From Nanobdellota archaeon (lineage in GTDB: Archaea; Nanobdellota; Nanobdellia; Pacearchaeales; GW2011-AR1), in contig JAKLDD010000004.1 in NCBI GenBank assembly GCA_022703705.1, positions 1 to 42,344 of the forward strand: a stretch of 42,344 nt of DNA, read 5' to 3'. The translations under genes and the position numbers were made by a program. Below are positions 25,562-32,741 of the stretch, in pieces; the first letter of the stretch is position 1; each line of letters starts with the position of its first letter. The notes below the pieces were generated by a model, which saw only the letters and a program-made list of their open reading frames with translations, searched no databases and had not been told where the DNA came from.

Positions 25562-26005
25562 ATGACTAAAACAAAAAAAGTCAAAAGAAATTTTAAATCA
25601 AAAGGAAAAGAACTTCCTGTTGGAGTAGAACTGGTTTCCATACTTTATTATGTAGTAAGCATTTTTTTACTTTTTATAGGATTATTATCTATAGTTCTTG
25701 CTTCAAGTAATATAGAAATTATTGTAATGAACATGGGAGATTTCGGACCAATGATAATTATTCTTATGGGAGCTCTTTTCTTAGGAATTGGAATATTAGG
25801 AGTATTTGTTGGCTCAGGACTTCGCCAAAGAAAACCCTGGTCAAGAATAACAGCAATAGTTTTGCTGTGTTTAACAACATTAATGTCAATGTACAACTTA
25901 TACCAAAAAGGGGATGTTGAAACAAATGTTATATTTATAATAGTCAGTGTTCTTATAGGATTATACCTAGTATTTAGCAAAGAAGTAGAAGATGTATTCT
26001 CATAA
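25562..26005 (+). CDS. Four-segment membrane protein, second of a tandem pair
   Basis: The 147-residue protein is a diverged copy of its upstream neighbour: LPVGVELVSILYYVVS at the start, four hydrophobic segments, and a RKPWSRITAIVLL loop in the same place. It has its own TATA-like box (GTATTTATAAAG) and a GAGGCGAAG Shine-Dalgarno, so it is probably transcribed separately. Function unknown. Confidence 0.65.
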   Translation: MTKTKKVKRNFKSKGKELPVGVELVSILYYVVSIFLLFIGLLSIVLASSNIEIIVMNMGDFGPMIIILMGALFLGIGILGVFVGSGLRQRKPWSRITAIVLLCLTTLMSMYNLYQKGDVETNVIFIIVSVLIGLYLVFSKEVEDVFS

Positions 26006-26018
26006 TTTTTTATTTTAT

Positions 26019-27020
26019 TTAATCAAATAACTTGGAAACAGATAAACCTTCATGAGCTCTATAAATTGATTCTGCAAATGTTGGAGCCATATCAATTACT
26101 TTTATTCCATTGTCTTTATTTTTCTTAGGAGCATAATGAGTATTGCTTGTCATTACCACATCGTATGCTTTTAAGATTTTATCAGTTCCTTCTGTAAATA
26201 AACCATGAGTTGCATAATATAATAAACCACTTGCTCCATTTTTTTTCAATATCTCGCTGGCTTTAATAGCTGAACCCCCAGAGTCTATAATATCATCTAC
26301 CAATAGAACATTTTTTTTATCAACATCACCTATTAAGCTCATACTTTCTATATTTCCTGCTTTATCTCTTATTTTACTCATTATTGCAAGTGTATAATTT
26401 GGTTTATCTGGATTATAATTAATTTCTCCTTTTATGAGTCTTTTAGAAAGAGAATTTGCCCTCCCTGCTCCCCCTATATCTGGAGAAGCTATAACAAGGT
26501 TTTCAAAATAAGAAGAATAATTTTTTGTCAAATATTTTACAAGTTCCGGGAAACTCTGAAGATTATCTAAAGGGACATTTGCAGGATAAGCATTTTCTAT
26601 TTGAGGAGAGTGCAAGTCCATTGTTATTATTCTTTTTACTCCACCCGAAATTGAATCTGCAACTGCAAGTGTTGAAATTGGAACTCTAGACATATGTTTC
26701 CTATCTTGCCGTGCATATCTTAAGTAAGGCAAAACAAGACTTATGCTATTAACATCTGCCTTAAGGCAAAGGTTTTTTACAAAAATAATCTCTGCAAGCC
26801 AATCATTAGGGTTCTTATTTGAAGACTGGATAAAATAAACATTTTTTTTCCTTATATTCTCGGGATCATGAGGAAGGATTTCTTTATCTCCAAAGACCTT
26901 CATCTCCAAATTATGCAATTGAACATCTCTTTCATTCACATTTTTTATGTATGATTTAATCTTTTGTGCAAATTCCCAAGCAGGAGTTTTTGAAACGGCA
27001 AGCAAGACTACATCTTTCAT
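26019..27020 (-). CDS. prs: Ribose-phosphate pyrophosphokinase (PRPP synthetase)
   Basis: This enzyme makes PRPP from ribose 5-phosphate and ATP for nucleotide synthesis and salvage. The 333 residues carry LRYARQDRKHMSRVPISTLA (catalytic loop region), TMDLHSPQIENAYPANVPLDNL, SPDIGGAGRANSLSKRL and the PRPP-binding loop LLVDDIIDSGGSAIKASEIL. The C-terminus is complete. It lies opposite the twin membrane protein genes and is divergent from a secreted nuclease gene, a pairing that suits nucleotide scavenging. Confidence 0.94.
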   Translation of the reverse strand: MKDVVLLAVSKTPAWEFAQKIKSYIKNVNERDVQLHNLEMKVFGDKEILPHDPENIRKKNVYFIQSSNKNPNDWLAEIIFVKNLCLKADVNSISLVLPYLRYARQDRKHMSRVPISTLAVADSISGGVKRIITMDLHSPQIENAYPANVPLDNLQSFPELVKYLTKNYSSYFENLVIASPDIGGAGRANSLSKRLIKGEINYNPDKPNYTLAIMSKIRDKAGNIESMSLIGDVDKKNVLLVDDIIDSGGSAIKASEILKKNGASGLLYYATHGLFTEGTDKILKAYDVVMTSNTHYAPKKNKDNGIKVIDMAPTFAESIYRAHEGLSVSKLFD

Positions 27021-27110
27021 ATTAAAAAAAATATAAATTATTTTATAAAGATAATTATTATGTAATATATGAAATATATTAAAAAAGGGAGGAATATTGT
27101 ATTCTAATAT

Positions 27111-27854
27111 ATGAAAAAGACTTGGAATTTAATTTGGTTAATTTTAATTATTATAATTTTTATTGCTGTTAATTATAGTTCTTTAGACACTTTTGTTACA
27201 AAAACATTTTCTAATGAAGAGTATGTAGTTATAGACAGAGTTATTGATGGAGATACTGTTGTTGTTAATGGAACTTCTGTAAGAATGTTGGGGATAAACA
27301 CTCCTGAAAAAGGAGAGAAATATTATTCTGATGCTAAAGCATATACAGAAAGTTTAGTTATGAACAAAACAATACTCATTGAAAGAAGAGGAAAAGACTT
27401 GTATGATAGAGATTTAGCATATTTATTTTACAATGAAGAAAACATTAATTCAAAATTAGTGGAAAAAGGATATGCAAATTATTATTTCCCAGAAGGAGAA
27501 GATAATTATTATAATTTTTTTGTTAATTCTTGGGAAAAATGCATTGCAAAAAATGAGAATTTGTGTAAAAAGTCTTCTGATAAATGTGCTAATTGCATTT
27601 TAGTTAAAAATTTTGGATATGATGAAAATCTAATTTTATACAATTCCTGCGATTTTGACTGTAATATTACTGGGTGGAATGTTAAAGATGAAGGAAGAAA
27701 AAGATTTGTTTTTGATGAATTTATTTTAAAAAGGAATTCACAAGTAACTCTTACACCAGAAGATTTTGGTCAAAAGTATGTTTGGACAAATACAGGAGAT
27801 ACAATGTTTTTAAGAGACTCAAAAGGAGAACTTGTTATCTGGGAAGAATATTAA
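27111..27854 (+). CDS. Anchored SNase-like nuclease with lamin-tail domain
   Basis: The 247-residue protein has an N-terminal membrane segment (about 5-22), a staphylococcal-nuclease domain (about 34-165) and a C-terminal lamin-tail-type beta domain (about 175-247; NLILYNSCDFDCNITGWNVKD). The nuclease motifs are VIDGDTVVV, VRMLGINTPEKG and RDLAYLF. The Asp of the usual DTPE is Asn here, which many homologues share. It would cut nucleic acids outside the membrane, with calcium. A second SNase gene lies 1 kb away on the other strand. Confidence 0.88.
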   Translation: MKKTWNLIWLILIIIIFIAVNYSSLDTFVTKTFSNEEYVVIDRVIDGDTVVVNGTSVRMLGINTPEKGEKYYSDAKAYTESLVMNKTILIERRGKDLYDRDLAYLFYNEENINSKLVEKGYANYYFPEGEDNYYNFFVNSWEKCIAKNENLCKKSSDKCANCILVKNFGYDENLILYNSCDFDCNITGWNVKDEGRKRFVFDEFILKRNSQVTLTPEDFGQKYVWTNTGDTMFLRDSKGELVIWEEY

Positions 27855-27900
27855 GATTATTTTTATTAAACTTTAAAAACCTGCCAAACGAATTATAATT

Positions 27901-28302
27901 ATGGCAGGATTATTAACTCATTTAATTATTTCTTTAGTTGGATTCTTTATTGCTCTTTTGGTATTAAAAAATTGGAAATATGGGATTGCTTTTATTTTTG
28001 GACATCTTGCTCCTGATTTGATAAGTTTTGGAATTGCAGGAATAAAGCAGATGTCTTTAAATCCATCAGTTATAATGGTTAATCCTTGGTTTTATCCTCT
28101 CGCTATGTTTGGACACAATTTTCTCCATTGGATAATATTTGTGGTTATACTATGGGTAATTGCACTGTTTTTATACAATTTTAAGAAATTGTCCAAAAAG
28201 AATTTTGGGATAATAATTTTACTATTGGTTTGCCTAATTATTGGGGTGGCATTACATTTATTATTTGATATTTTGGTGCAGGAAGCAAATTATTGGATTT
28301 AA
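27901..28302 (+). CDS. Small membrane protein resembling YdjM/DUF457 hydrolases
   Basis: The 133-residue protein has four hydrophobic segments. His residues sit at membrane borders (LLTHLIISLV, FGHLAPDLISFG, FGHNFLHWIIF, ALHLLFDILV), the pattern of the YdjM-type membrane-bound metal-dependent hydrolases. It is shorter than typical members. It lies between the two nuclease genes. A CTTTAAAAACC box precedes the ATG. The family call is tentative. Confidence 0.6.
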   Translation: MAGLLTHLIISLVGFFIALLVLKNWKYGIAFIFGHLAPDLISFGIAGIKQMSLNPSVIMVNPWFYPLAMFGHNFLHWIIFVVILWVIALFLYNFKKLSKKNFGIIILLLVCLIIGVALHLLFDILVQEANYWI

Positions 28303-28339
28303 ATGGGGTTCTTTAGAAAAGAACCTACAATGGTAGAAA
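28303..28339 (-). repeat. Hairpin repeat unit, exact inverted copy of unit 4
   Basis: These 37 bases are the exact reverse complement of 15750-15786 and begin directly after the stop codon at 28302. They form GGTTCTTT-TCT-AAAGAACC with the CTACCATTGTAG header, read on the minus strand. In that orientation the unit also lies about 20 bases after the stop of the minus-strand nuclease gene. Confidence 0.9.
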
Positions 28340-28357
28340 AGAGAAGATAAAAGAATT

Positions 28358-28807
28358 TTAATCAACTACAATCTCTGTGATTTCCTGGCATGTTTCAGGG
28401 GGGATAATCATTAATTCTCCGTAACCTTCATCAATGATGAGTTTATTTATTAATATCTGTTCCCCTGTTTCATCTTCAATATAAACCCATCGCAATAATC
28501 TTCCATAAGCATCTGTATCATTGCTGTAATCTGAAGATTTTAGGGTGATAGTTTTTTCAAACAACAAATTATCGAGAAAATCTTTTGCTTCTTCATACCC
28601 TTCATCTCCTTCTTCAGGGGTGTCAACGCAAAGCAATCTAATTACTTGCCCTTCAGAAGATAACTCAAAGGTATCTCCATCTATAACCCTAATTAAATTA
28701 TTAACAGGATAATTTGGAGCAACTATTCCCTTGTAAATTATTAATATAATTGTTGCAATAATCAGCAATGCAAATATAGAAATCATCCAAATTCCCACCT
28801 TCTTCAT
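28358..28807 (-). CDS. Anchored SNase-like nuclease
   Basis: This thermonuclease-type protein of 149 residues has a membrane segment (about residues 5-27) and a compact nuclease domain with RVIDGDTFEL, IRLLCVDTPEEGDEG and DAYGRLLRWVYIE, keeping the Asp-Thr-x-Glu and Arg active-site residues. A longer frame starts at 28852, but the ATG at 28807 gives a clean basic MKKVG start to the membrane helix and lies after TATA-like sequence. It differs from the other SNase in lacking the lamin-tail domain. Confidence 0.88.
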   Translation of the reverse strand: MKKVGIWMISIFALLIIATIILIIYKGIVAPNYPVNNLIRVIDGDTFELSSEGQVIRLLCVDTPEEGDEGYEEAKDFLDNLLFEKTITLKSSDYSNDTDAYGRLLRWVYIEDETGEQILINKLIIDEGYGELMIIPPETCQEITEIVVD

Positions 28808-28910
28808 AAATAATTTAAAAGTCCAAGGTATAAATATATTTATAAAACACATTTCACTTTATATTTCAGAGGTTGATGCCTTTAAAAGAGGTATCAAAGA
28901 AAGAGGTGAA

Positions 28911-29213
28911 ATGGTTTCAGAGCAATTAGCAAATGTACTTTATCCTGCGCTTTTAGGAGGGTTGGGGGGAGTAACAAGAGGCATTGTTGGATTGTTGAAA
29001 GCTATTTCCTTAAGAAGAAAAATCTTATGGGGATATTATGCTGTTACTGTGCTTGTTGCTTTAGTGATTGGAATGTTTACCGGGATAATCTTCAATTTTG
29101 ATTATCGACTTTCACTCCTTGCAGGATATGCTGGAACAGACATCCTTGAAGGAATTTACAAAAGCTTTAAAGTTGAAAAAGTTTACATCGGAACAAAAAA
29201 ATTGGGAAAATGA
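28911..29213 (+). CDS. Small membrane protein with strong Shine-Dalgarno
   Basis: The 100-residue protein is Gly-rich at the start (LLGGLGGVTRGIVGLL), has a membrane segment at about 41-62, a further hydrophobic stretch and a Lys-rich end. AGAGGTGAA lies just before the ATG; the same AGAGGT word occurs 18 bases further upstream. A hairpin repeat unit starts at its stop codon. No family is recognised. Confidence 0.6.
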   Translation: MVSEQLANVLYPALLGGLGGVTRGIVGLLKAISLRRKILWGYYAVTVLVALVIGMFTGIIFNFDYRLSLLAGYAGTDILEGIYKSFKVEKVYIGTKKLGK

Positions 29214-29269
29214 AAATGGGTTTTTCTTTTAGAAAAAGAAAAGCTACAATGTAAAAGAAAACTAAAATA
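29212..29269 (-). repeat. Hairpin repeat unit, exact inverted copy of unit 1
   Basis: These 58 bases are the exact reverse complement of 15610-15667, including the TACATTGTAG header and TTTTCTTTT/AAAAGAAAA stem. The copy overlaps the TGA of the preceding gene and ends seven bases before the next ATG. Confidence 0.9.
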
Positions 29270-29276
29270 GAAAAAA

Positions 29277-29744
29277 ATGAAAATAACAGGATACGCTGAA
29301 TATATAGAAGAAGCAAGAAAAAGAGGATTTAGTGATTTAGCAATTAGAAATTCTCTTCTTGAAAAAGGATGGCCATTAAATGAAATTAATTTAGCATTTA
29401 ATTATCTTCAAACCATGGATATCGAAAAAATGAAAGAAGATATAAAAAAACACCCTTCAGAAAAGAATAAGGTAGTTATTTATCTTGACGATGAAATCTT
29501 ATTTATGCTTGAAAAAAGAGCGAAGAAAAATATGCTTACACTTCCACAACAAATTGAAGATGTTTTAAGAAGAAGCACATTAAATCAAAAAGGCAAAAAA
29601 AATACAAAAAGTGAAAAATTAGATGACAATTTGGTCGGGCTTTTTTCAAGAAAAAAACAGGACCAAAAAAGAAGAAAAAAAATAATTCAAAAAAGGAAGA
29701 AAAGAAGAAAATTAGAAGGGCAAAAAGACATAAAAGAAAAATAA
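29277..29744 (+). CDS. Basic protein with UBA-like and ribbon-helix-helix-like parts
   Basis: The 155-residue protein starts with a helical domain resembling UBA-type or similar three-helix folds (YAEYIEEARKRGFSDLAIRN, about 5-24). A segment like a ribbon-helix-helix DNA-binding unit follows (KVVIYLDDEILFMLEKRAKK, about 62-81, then TLPQQIEDVLRR), and then a long Lys/Arg tail (about 98-155). The parts suggest a nucleic-acid-binding protein. The gene begins right after a hairpin repeat. Function is inferred only from these patterns. Confidence 0.6.
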   Translation: MKITGYAEYIEEARKRGFSDLAIRNSLLEKGWPLNEINLAFNYLQTMDIEKMKEDIKKHPSEKNKVVIYLDDEILFMLEKRAKKNMLTLPQQIEDVLRRSTLNQKGKKNTKSEKLDDNLVGLFSRKKQDQKRRKKIIQKRKKRRKLEGQKDIKEK

Positions 29745-29830
29745 TAAAAGAATAAAAAAAGCTAAAAAATAAGAGTAAAAGATTCTAAAAAGATAATAAT
29801 CTTTTTATATTTCGTATAGTTCTGTAGATT

Positions 29831-30310
29831 ATGAAATTCCAAATTGATTTGAGTGGAACCGATTTATTAAAAAATAGAAGTGTTCTTGCAATTTCTAATT
29901 GCAATGGCTTAATAAGGGGATTTCAAATAAACCAAGAAATAATTAATGAATTATTAACTAATTGGGAAAAAGGAAAATATTTCTGCAGATATTCAAAAAG
30001 AGGCTTAGGATTTTTTAAGGCTATGGTTTATTCCTCCATAATTTGCTGTTTATTAGAATCTATTGTAAAACCTAAAGAGGTAGAATTAGAAATTTGCAGA
30101 GATTTAAGATTTCATGAAAATAATATTAGATAAAGATTGAATAAATTATTAAGAAAAAAGTTAATGATAACAGTCAATTCAATTATATTCAAATGCCTAA
30201 AAGGTTCTGATGTAGATAATTATGCTTACTTAATGGTTAAAGACAATTACAATCTTCTTCCAACATATGTTAATTTATCTTTAGAAGATATAGGAAAATT
30301 TTTAGTGTAA
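29831..30310 (+). pseudogene. Unknown gene interrupted by an in-frame TAA
   Basis: The first part (29831-30133, 100 residues) is soluble, with cysteines and a conserved-looking ELEICRDLRFHENNIR end. The TAA at 30131-30133 is followed in the same frame by RLNKLLRKKLMITVNSIIFK and on to DIGKFLV with a stop at 30308-30310. An ATG at 30164 would allow the second part (48 residues) to be made separately. Composition is coding-like on both sides of the stop. It may be a fresh nonsense mutation, two separate proteins, or readthrough. No family is recognised. Confidence 0.55.
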
Positions 30311-30317
30311 GAAAATT

Positions 30318-30399
30318 TATCGCATTACGGGCTTTTTACACCGACACCTAGTCCGCCTCCTATTTTTAATTCGGCAAGCTCGCTAGCATCAATGCGATA
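30318..30399. ncRNA. GC-rich structured island, candidate RNA
   Basis: In a surrounding of roughly 25% GC this stretch is near 50% GC and folds by nested pairing. The outer stem is TATCGCATT-type (30318-30326 with 30391-30399, 9 bp). An inner stem pairs CGGGCTT (30328-30334) with AAGCTCG (30376-30382), and CCGA (30341-30344) pairs with TCGG (30371-30374). The plus-strand loop exposes CCGCCTCCTA. On the minus strand about 25 codons are open (YRIDASELAELKIGGGLGVG) but without an ATG. It matches no RNA family I know. Confidence 0.5.
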
Positions 30400-30501
30400 T
30401 TTTATTAAAAAAATAAATGTTTTTATATGTTTCTATTCTTTACTTTTTATAATAAAAACTAATTTAGTAAATTTTAAATAATCCCCCTACTTAATTATAA
30501 A

Positions 30502-31011
30502 ATGAAAAAGAGCGTATCAACATTTGTTTTTATATTGCTAGTTGTTGTAGTTGCAGGAATATTCACTCAATTGAGAAGTTTAAGAGAAGAGAGTTTAAAT
30601 AATCAAATTTTGGGTTTGGTAGTTGAAGAGCAGTATTCTTCAGAATTAAAATATGATATGAATTTTATAATTGACGAAACATTAATTGAAGTAAATAATG
30701 AACCAGCGATTTTGGAATTTATTTCACAGTCAAGATATCAATCAGTTGAAATAATAATAGGGGATAAAAGATATTATCTTGAATATAACTCTGAAGAAGG
30801 TAAAATTATACAAACTCAAGAAAAAGAAACTGATTTTAAAATAAAGGCAAGTGAAAAAGAAGTGAATAAGATGATTGAACTATATGAAGCAATGGAATAT
30901 CGGGCACTTGGAATGAAAATCCTGAAAAAGATACCTTGGAAAGTGAAGATAACTCTTTTCAGAGAATGCAAGGCAACTGATTGGTGCAGAGATGAAGTCT
31001 TTGGGAGATAA
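30502..31011 (+). CDS. Membrane-anchored protein of unknown function
   Basis: The 169-residue protein has a membrane segment at about residues 7-24 and an extracytoplasmic or cytoplasmic domain of mixed structure, with two cysteines near the end (FRECKATDWCRDEVFG). No family is recognised. It stands alone, with the structured GC-rich island upstream. Confidence 0.6.
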   Translation: MKKSVSTFVFILLVVVVAGIFTQLRSLREESLNNQILGLVVEEQYSSELKYDMNFIIDETLIEVNNEPAILEFISQSRYQSVEIIIGDKRYYLEYNSEEGKIIQTQEKETDFKIKASEKEVNKMIELYEAMEYRALGMKILKKIPWKVKITLFRECKATDWCRDEVFGR

Positions 31012-31083
31012 ATATTTAGTTATCCATAAAGTTTAGATTAGCATAAATTATATTTATCTGATAGTTTATTTTTTGGGGTTTTA

Positions 31084-31278
31084 TTATTTCTTTTCCCGAT
31101 ATATTGAAAAACCAAATCTATTATCTTTCGGATAATATTGAATTTCAAGTTTAAGACCATGTTCATTTAGATAATAGTTTATATTATCCAGATTGAAAGT
31201 TCCATCTTGGTTTAATTTAAGGGGCCCTCCTGCAATATTTTCTAGTTTAGTTGGTTGTTCTTGTGTTTGGTTTGTCAT
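31084..31278 (-). CDS. Hypothetical small protein
   Basis: The 64-residue protein is soluble, with a polar Gln/Thr-rich start and a beta-rich second half (GLKLEIQYYPKDNRFGFSIY). No family is recognised. Its start codon lies about 70 bases from the hairpin unit at 31349. Confidence 0.5.
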   Translation of the reverse strand: MTNQTQEQPTKLENIAGGPLKLNQDGTFNLDNINYYLNEHGLKLEIQYYPKDNRFGFSIYREKK

Positions 31279-31348
31279 TTTATTTTTTGTTTTAGTTAAA
31301 TATTTTAGTGGGCATTTTGAGGTTGTTTTGTATTTTTTCTTTTACTTT

Positions 31349-31380
31349 TTACCATTGTAGGTTCTTTCTTAAAGGAACCC
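31349..31380 (+). repeat. Hairpin repeat unit, variant
   Basis: Header TTACCATTGTAG is followed by stem GGTTCTTT/AAGGAACC (31360-31367 with 31372-31379, one T-G pair) and loop CTTA. It belongs to the family at 15610-15786 but is diverged in one stem side and loop. Confidence 0.8.
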
Positions 31381-31441
31381 AACCACCTCAAATAAATAGG
31401 GGATAGGGTATTTATAAATCTTGGGTTTATTATGTAATTAA

Positions 31442-31454
31442 ATAGTGACACTAT
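31442..31454. promoter_or_regulatory. Perfect 13-base palindrome, possible operator
   Basis: ATAGTGACACTAT is a perfect dyad lying just upstream of a TTTTTAAAT box (31465-31473) and 60 bases before the ATG at 31514. It could bind a small dimeric regulator of the two genes downstream. Confidence 0.4.
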
Positions 31455-31513
31455 AATAATAATGTTTTTAAATGGGAGATGAGTGAGTGGGAGATGGAGC
31501 AAAATGAAGTAAA

Positions 31514-31780
31514 ATGTTAGATAAAATAATAGCGCAAGAATACAGCAATCCAGGAGAAATGGTTGCAAAAGAGTATATTAAAAAATTCATGAAAGATGTT
31601 CAGAAATGGAGTCCGGAAGGAATTGATTACATAAGACATCTTGAAGCAATTTCAAATTTCAATGTTAAGTATTCAAAAAACAAAAAGATGCCAATGAAAT
31701 ATGTTATACAAGGTATGAATGAAATAGATCTTGCAGTAATGCTTTATAATACAATAGAAACAAATGGAAGTTGCAATTAA
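31514..31780 (+). CDS. Hypothetical small protein
   Basis: The 88-residue soluble, helical protein (EYIKKFMKDVQKWSPEGIDY) is unrecognised. The ATG overlaps the end of a 13-codon frame starting at 31479, which may be chance. The next gene starts 54 bases on and may be in the same transcript. Confidence 0.55.
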   Translation: MLDKIIAQEYSNPGEMVAKEYIKKFMKDVQKWSPEGIDYIRHLEAISNFNVKYSKNKKMPMKYVIQGMNEIDLAVMLYNTIETNGSCN

Positions 31781-31834
31781 ATGAGATGCACATTAAAATC
31801 AACAAACAAATAAAATATCTGGAAAAATTGTAAA

Positions 31835-32230
31835 ATGAACTTAGAATCTAAAGCTGAATACAAAAATACATCATACAGATTAAAATCAAATCCAAAAAGA
31901 GAAATCATTTTACCTGAAACATATGCAAGAAAAGCAAAAGAAATGGTTGATATCTCAATGAATATTAAGAATGCAGATGATTTAGGAAAAGTTGTTAATC
32001 AAAATGCAGAATTCAAAAAAGGAGGGTATATTGCCCTTGTTCTTGATTTTCTTCATTTACAAGGAAAAAAAGAAGAAGGAGTTTATATAAAAGCAAGAGG
32101 GGAGGACAGGATTTATATAACCACTTGCCTTAACTTAGCTTATGATGATTTTAGTTCAAAAGAGGGTTTAGAAAAAGAAAATGCAATGAACAAAATCAGG
32201 TTTTTTGACAAGATTTTAGAAAGTTTATAA
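31835..32230 (+). CDS. Hypothetical protein
   Basis: The 131-residue soluble protein is unrecognised. It has a basic first 35 residues, a helical middle and a beta-containing segment (GGYIALVLDFLHLQGKKEEG, then YIKARGEDRIYITTCLN). It follows the 88-residue protein gene and could be its partner. Confidence 0.55.
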   Translation: MNLESKAEYKNTSYRLKSNPKREIILPETYARKAKEMVDISMNIKNADDLGKVVNQNAEFKKGGYIALVLDFLHLQGKKEEGVYIKARGEDRIYITTCLNLAYDDFSSKEGLEKENAMNKIRFFDKILESL

Positions 32231-32291
32231 AAAATGAAATAGAATAAAAAGAAAATAAATCTATAAATAATCTTAATACAAAGAATATATC

Positions 32292-32456
32292 ATGAAAATT
32301 GAATTTATTATCCTTTTTTTGCTTATAGTATTTATTCTTACACTTGTAACTATAATAACATTAATTCTTGTTTCTAGGAGAAGAAAAAAACTTGGAGCAG
32401 AAGTAAAACAGCTAAAAAAATTGAATGCGGCTGTTTCAGGAATTAATATACGATAA
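32292..32456 (+). CDS. Very small single-pass membrane protein
   Basis: This 54-codon gene encodes a hydrophobic helix (about residues 4-27; FIILFLLIVFILTLVTIITL) followed by SRRRKK and a short basic tail, a clear N-out or N-in single-pass layout. A CTATAAATAATC box about 25 bases before the ATG supports leaderless expression. An overlapping frame on the other strand is judged a shadow. Confidence 0.55.
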   Translation: MKIEFIILFLLIVFILTLVTIITLILVSRRRKKLGAEVKQLKKLNAAVSGINIR

Positions 32457-32601
32457 AAAATAAAAATGGGGGTTAATTCATTTGTTCGTAGTGATAACAA
32501 AAATGTATTTTCTCGACGACAATAATGCTTAAAAAGAAAATCTCCTAAAAATTGGTATGAGGTACAAAAAAAGAGAAACTTCTATTAGGTCGAATAACCT
32601 T

Positions 32602-32640
32602 AATTTATATCATAGTTATACGTATAACGGACTGTATAAC
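32602..32640 (+). promoter_or_regulatory. Promoter with 14-base palindromic operator for the PKD surface protein
   Basis: A TTTATATC box at about 32603-32610 is followed by the perfect palindrome GTTATACGTATAAC (32615-32628), and the half-site GTATAAC recurs at 32634-32640. The dyad sits between the box and the expected start of transcription, so a bound regulator would block or guide initiation. Confidence 0.55.
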
Positions 32641-32741
32641 AATAATTGGCGGGGTTTTGCCCTGCAACTGAGACCTTGCCCTGAATTAAAGTGGACGAGG
32701 GAATAAAGAATTGAAAGGAGGTTATAAAGAAAAATAATAAT
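32641..32741 (+). promoter_or_regulatory. Structured 5' leader of the surface-protein mRNA
   Basis: About 100 bases of transcribed leader precede the ATG, unusual in this window. It contains a GC-rich hairpin (GCGGGG-TTTT-GCCCTGC near 32651-32668), a second possible CCCT/AGGG pairing, and the Shine-Dalgarno AAAGGAGG about 20 bases before the ATG, farther than usual. Confidence 0.45.

Noticed and set aside
27291-27311. GINTPE instead of GIDTPE as an inactivated nuclease
   Set aside because: Asn at this position is common among active SNase-like homologues, so it is not evidence of inactivity.
28303-28339. Hairpin unit as a simple transcription terminator
   Set aside because: Other copies (29212, 31349) are not placed after a gene in the matching orientation, so termination cannot be the general role.
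31479-31520. A 13-codon frame overlapping the ATG at 31514
   Set aside because: The nearest TATA-like box is only about 10 bases before it, so it may not be transcribed. Overlap may be chance.
31305-31568. An 87-codon minus-strand frame
   Set aside because: It crosses the hairpin repeat, a promoter and the start of the 88-residue gene; the residue pattern is random.
32273-32500. A 75-codon minus-strand frame
   Set aside because: It lies opposite the 54-residue membrane protein gene, which has a better start and a clear membrane helix followed by basic residues.
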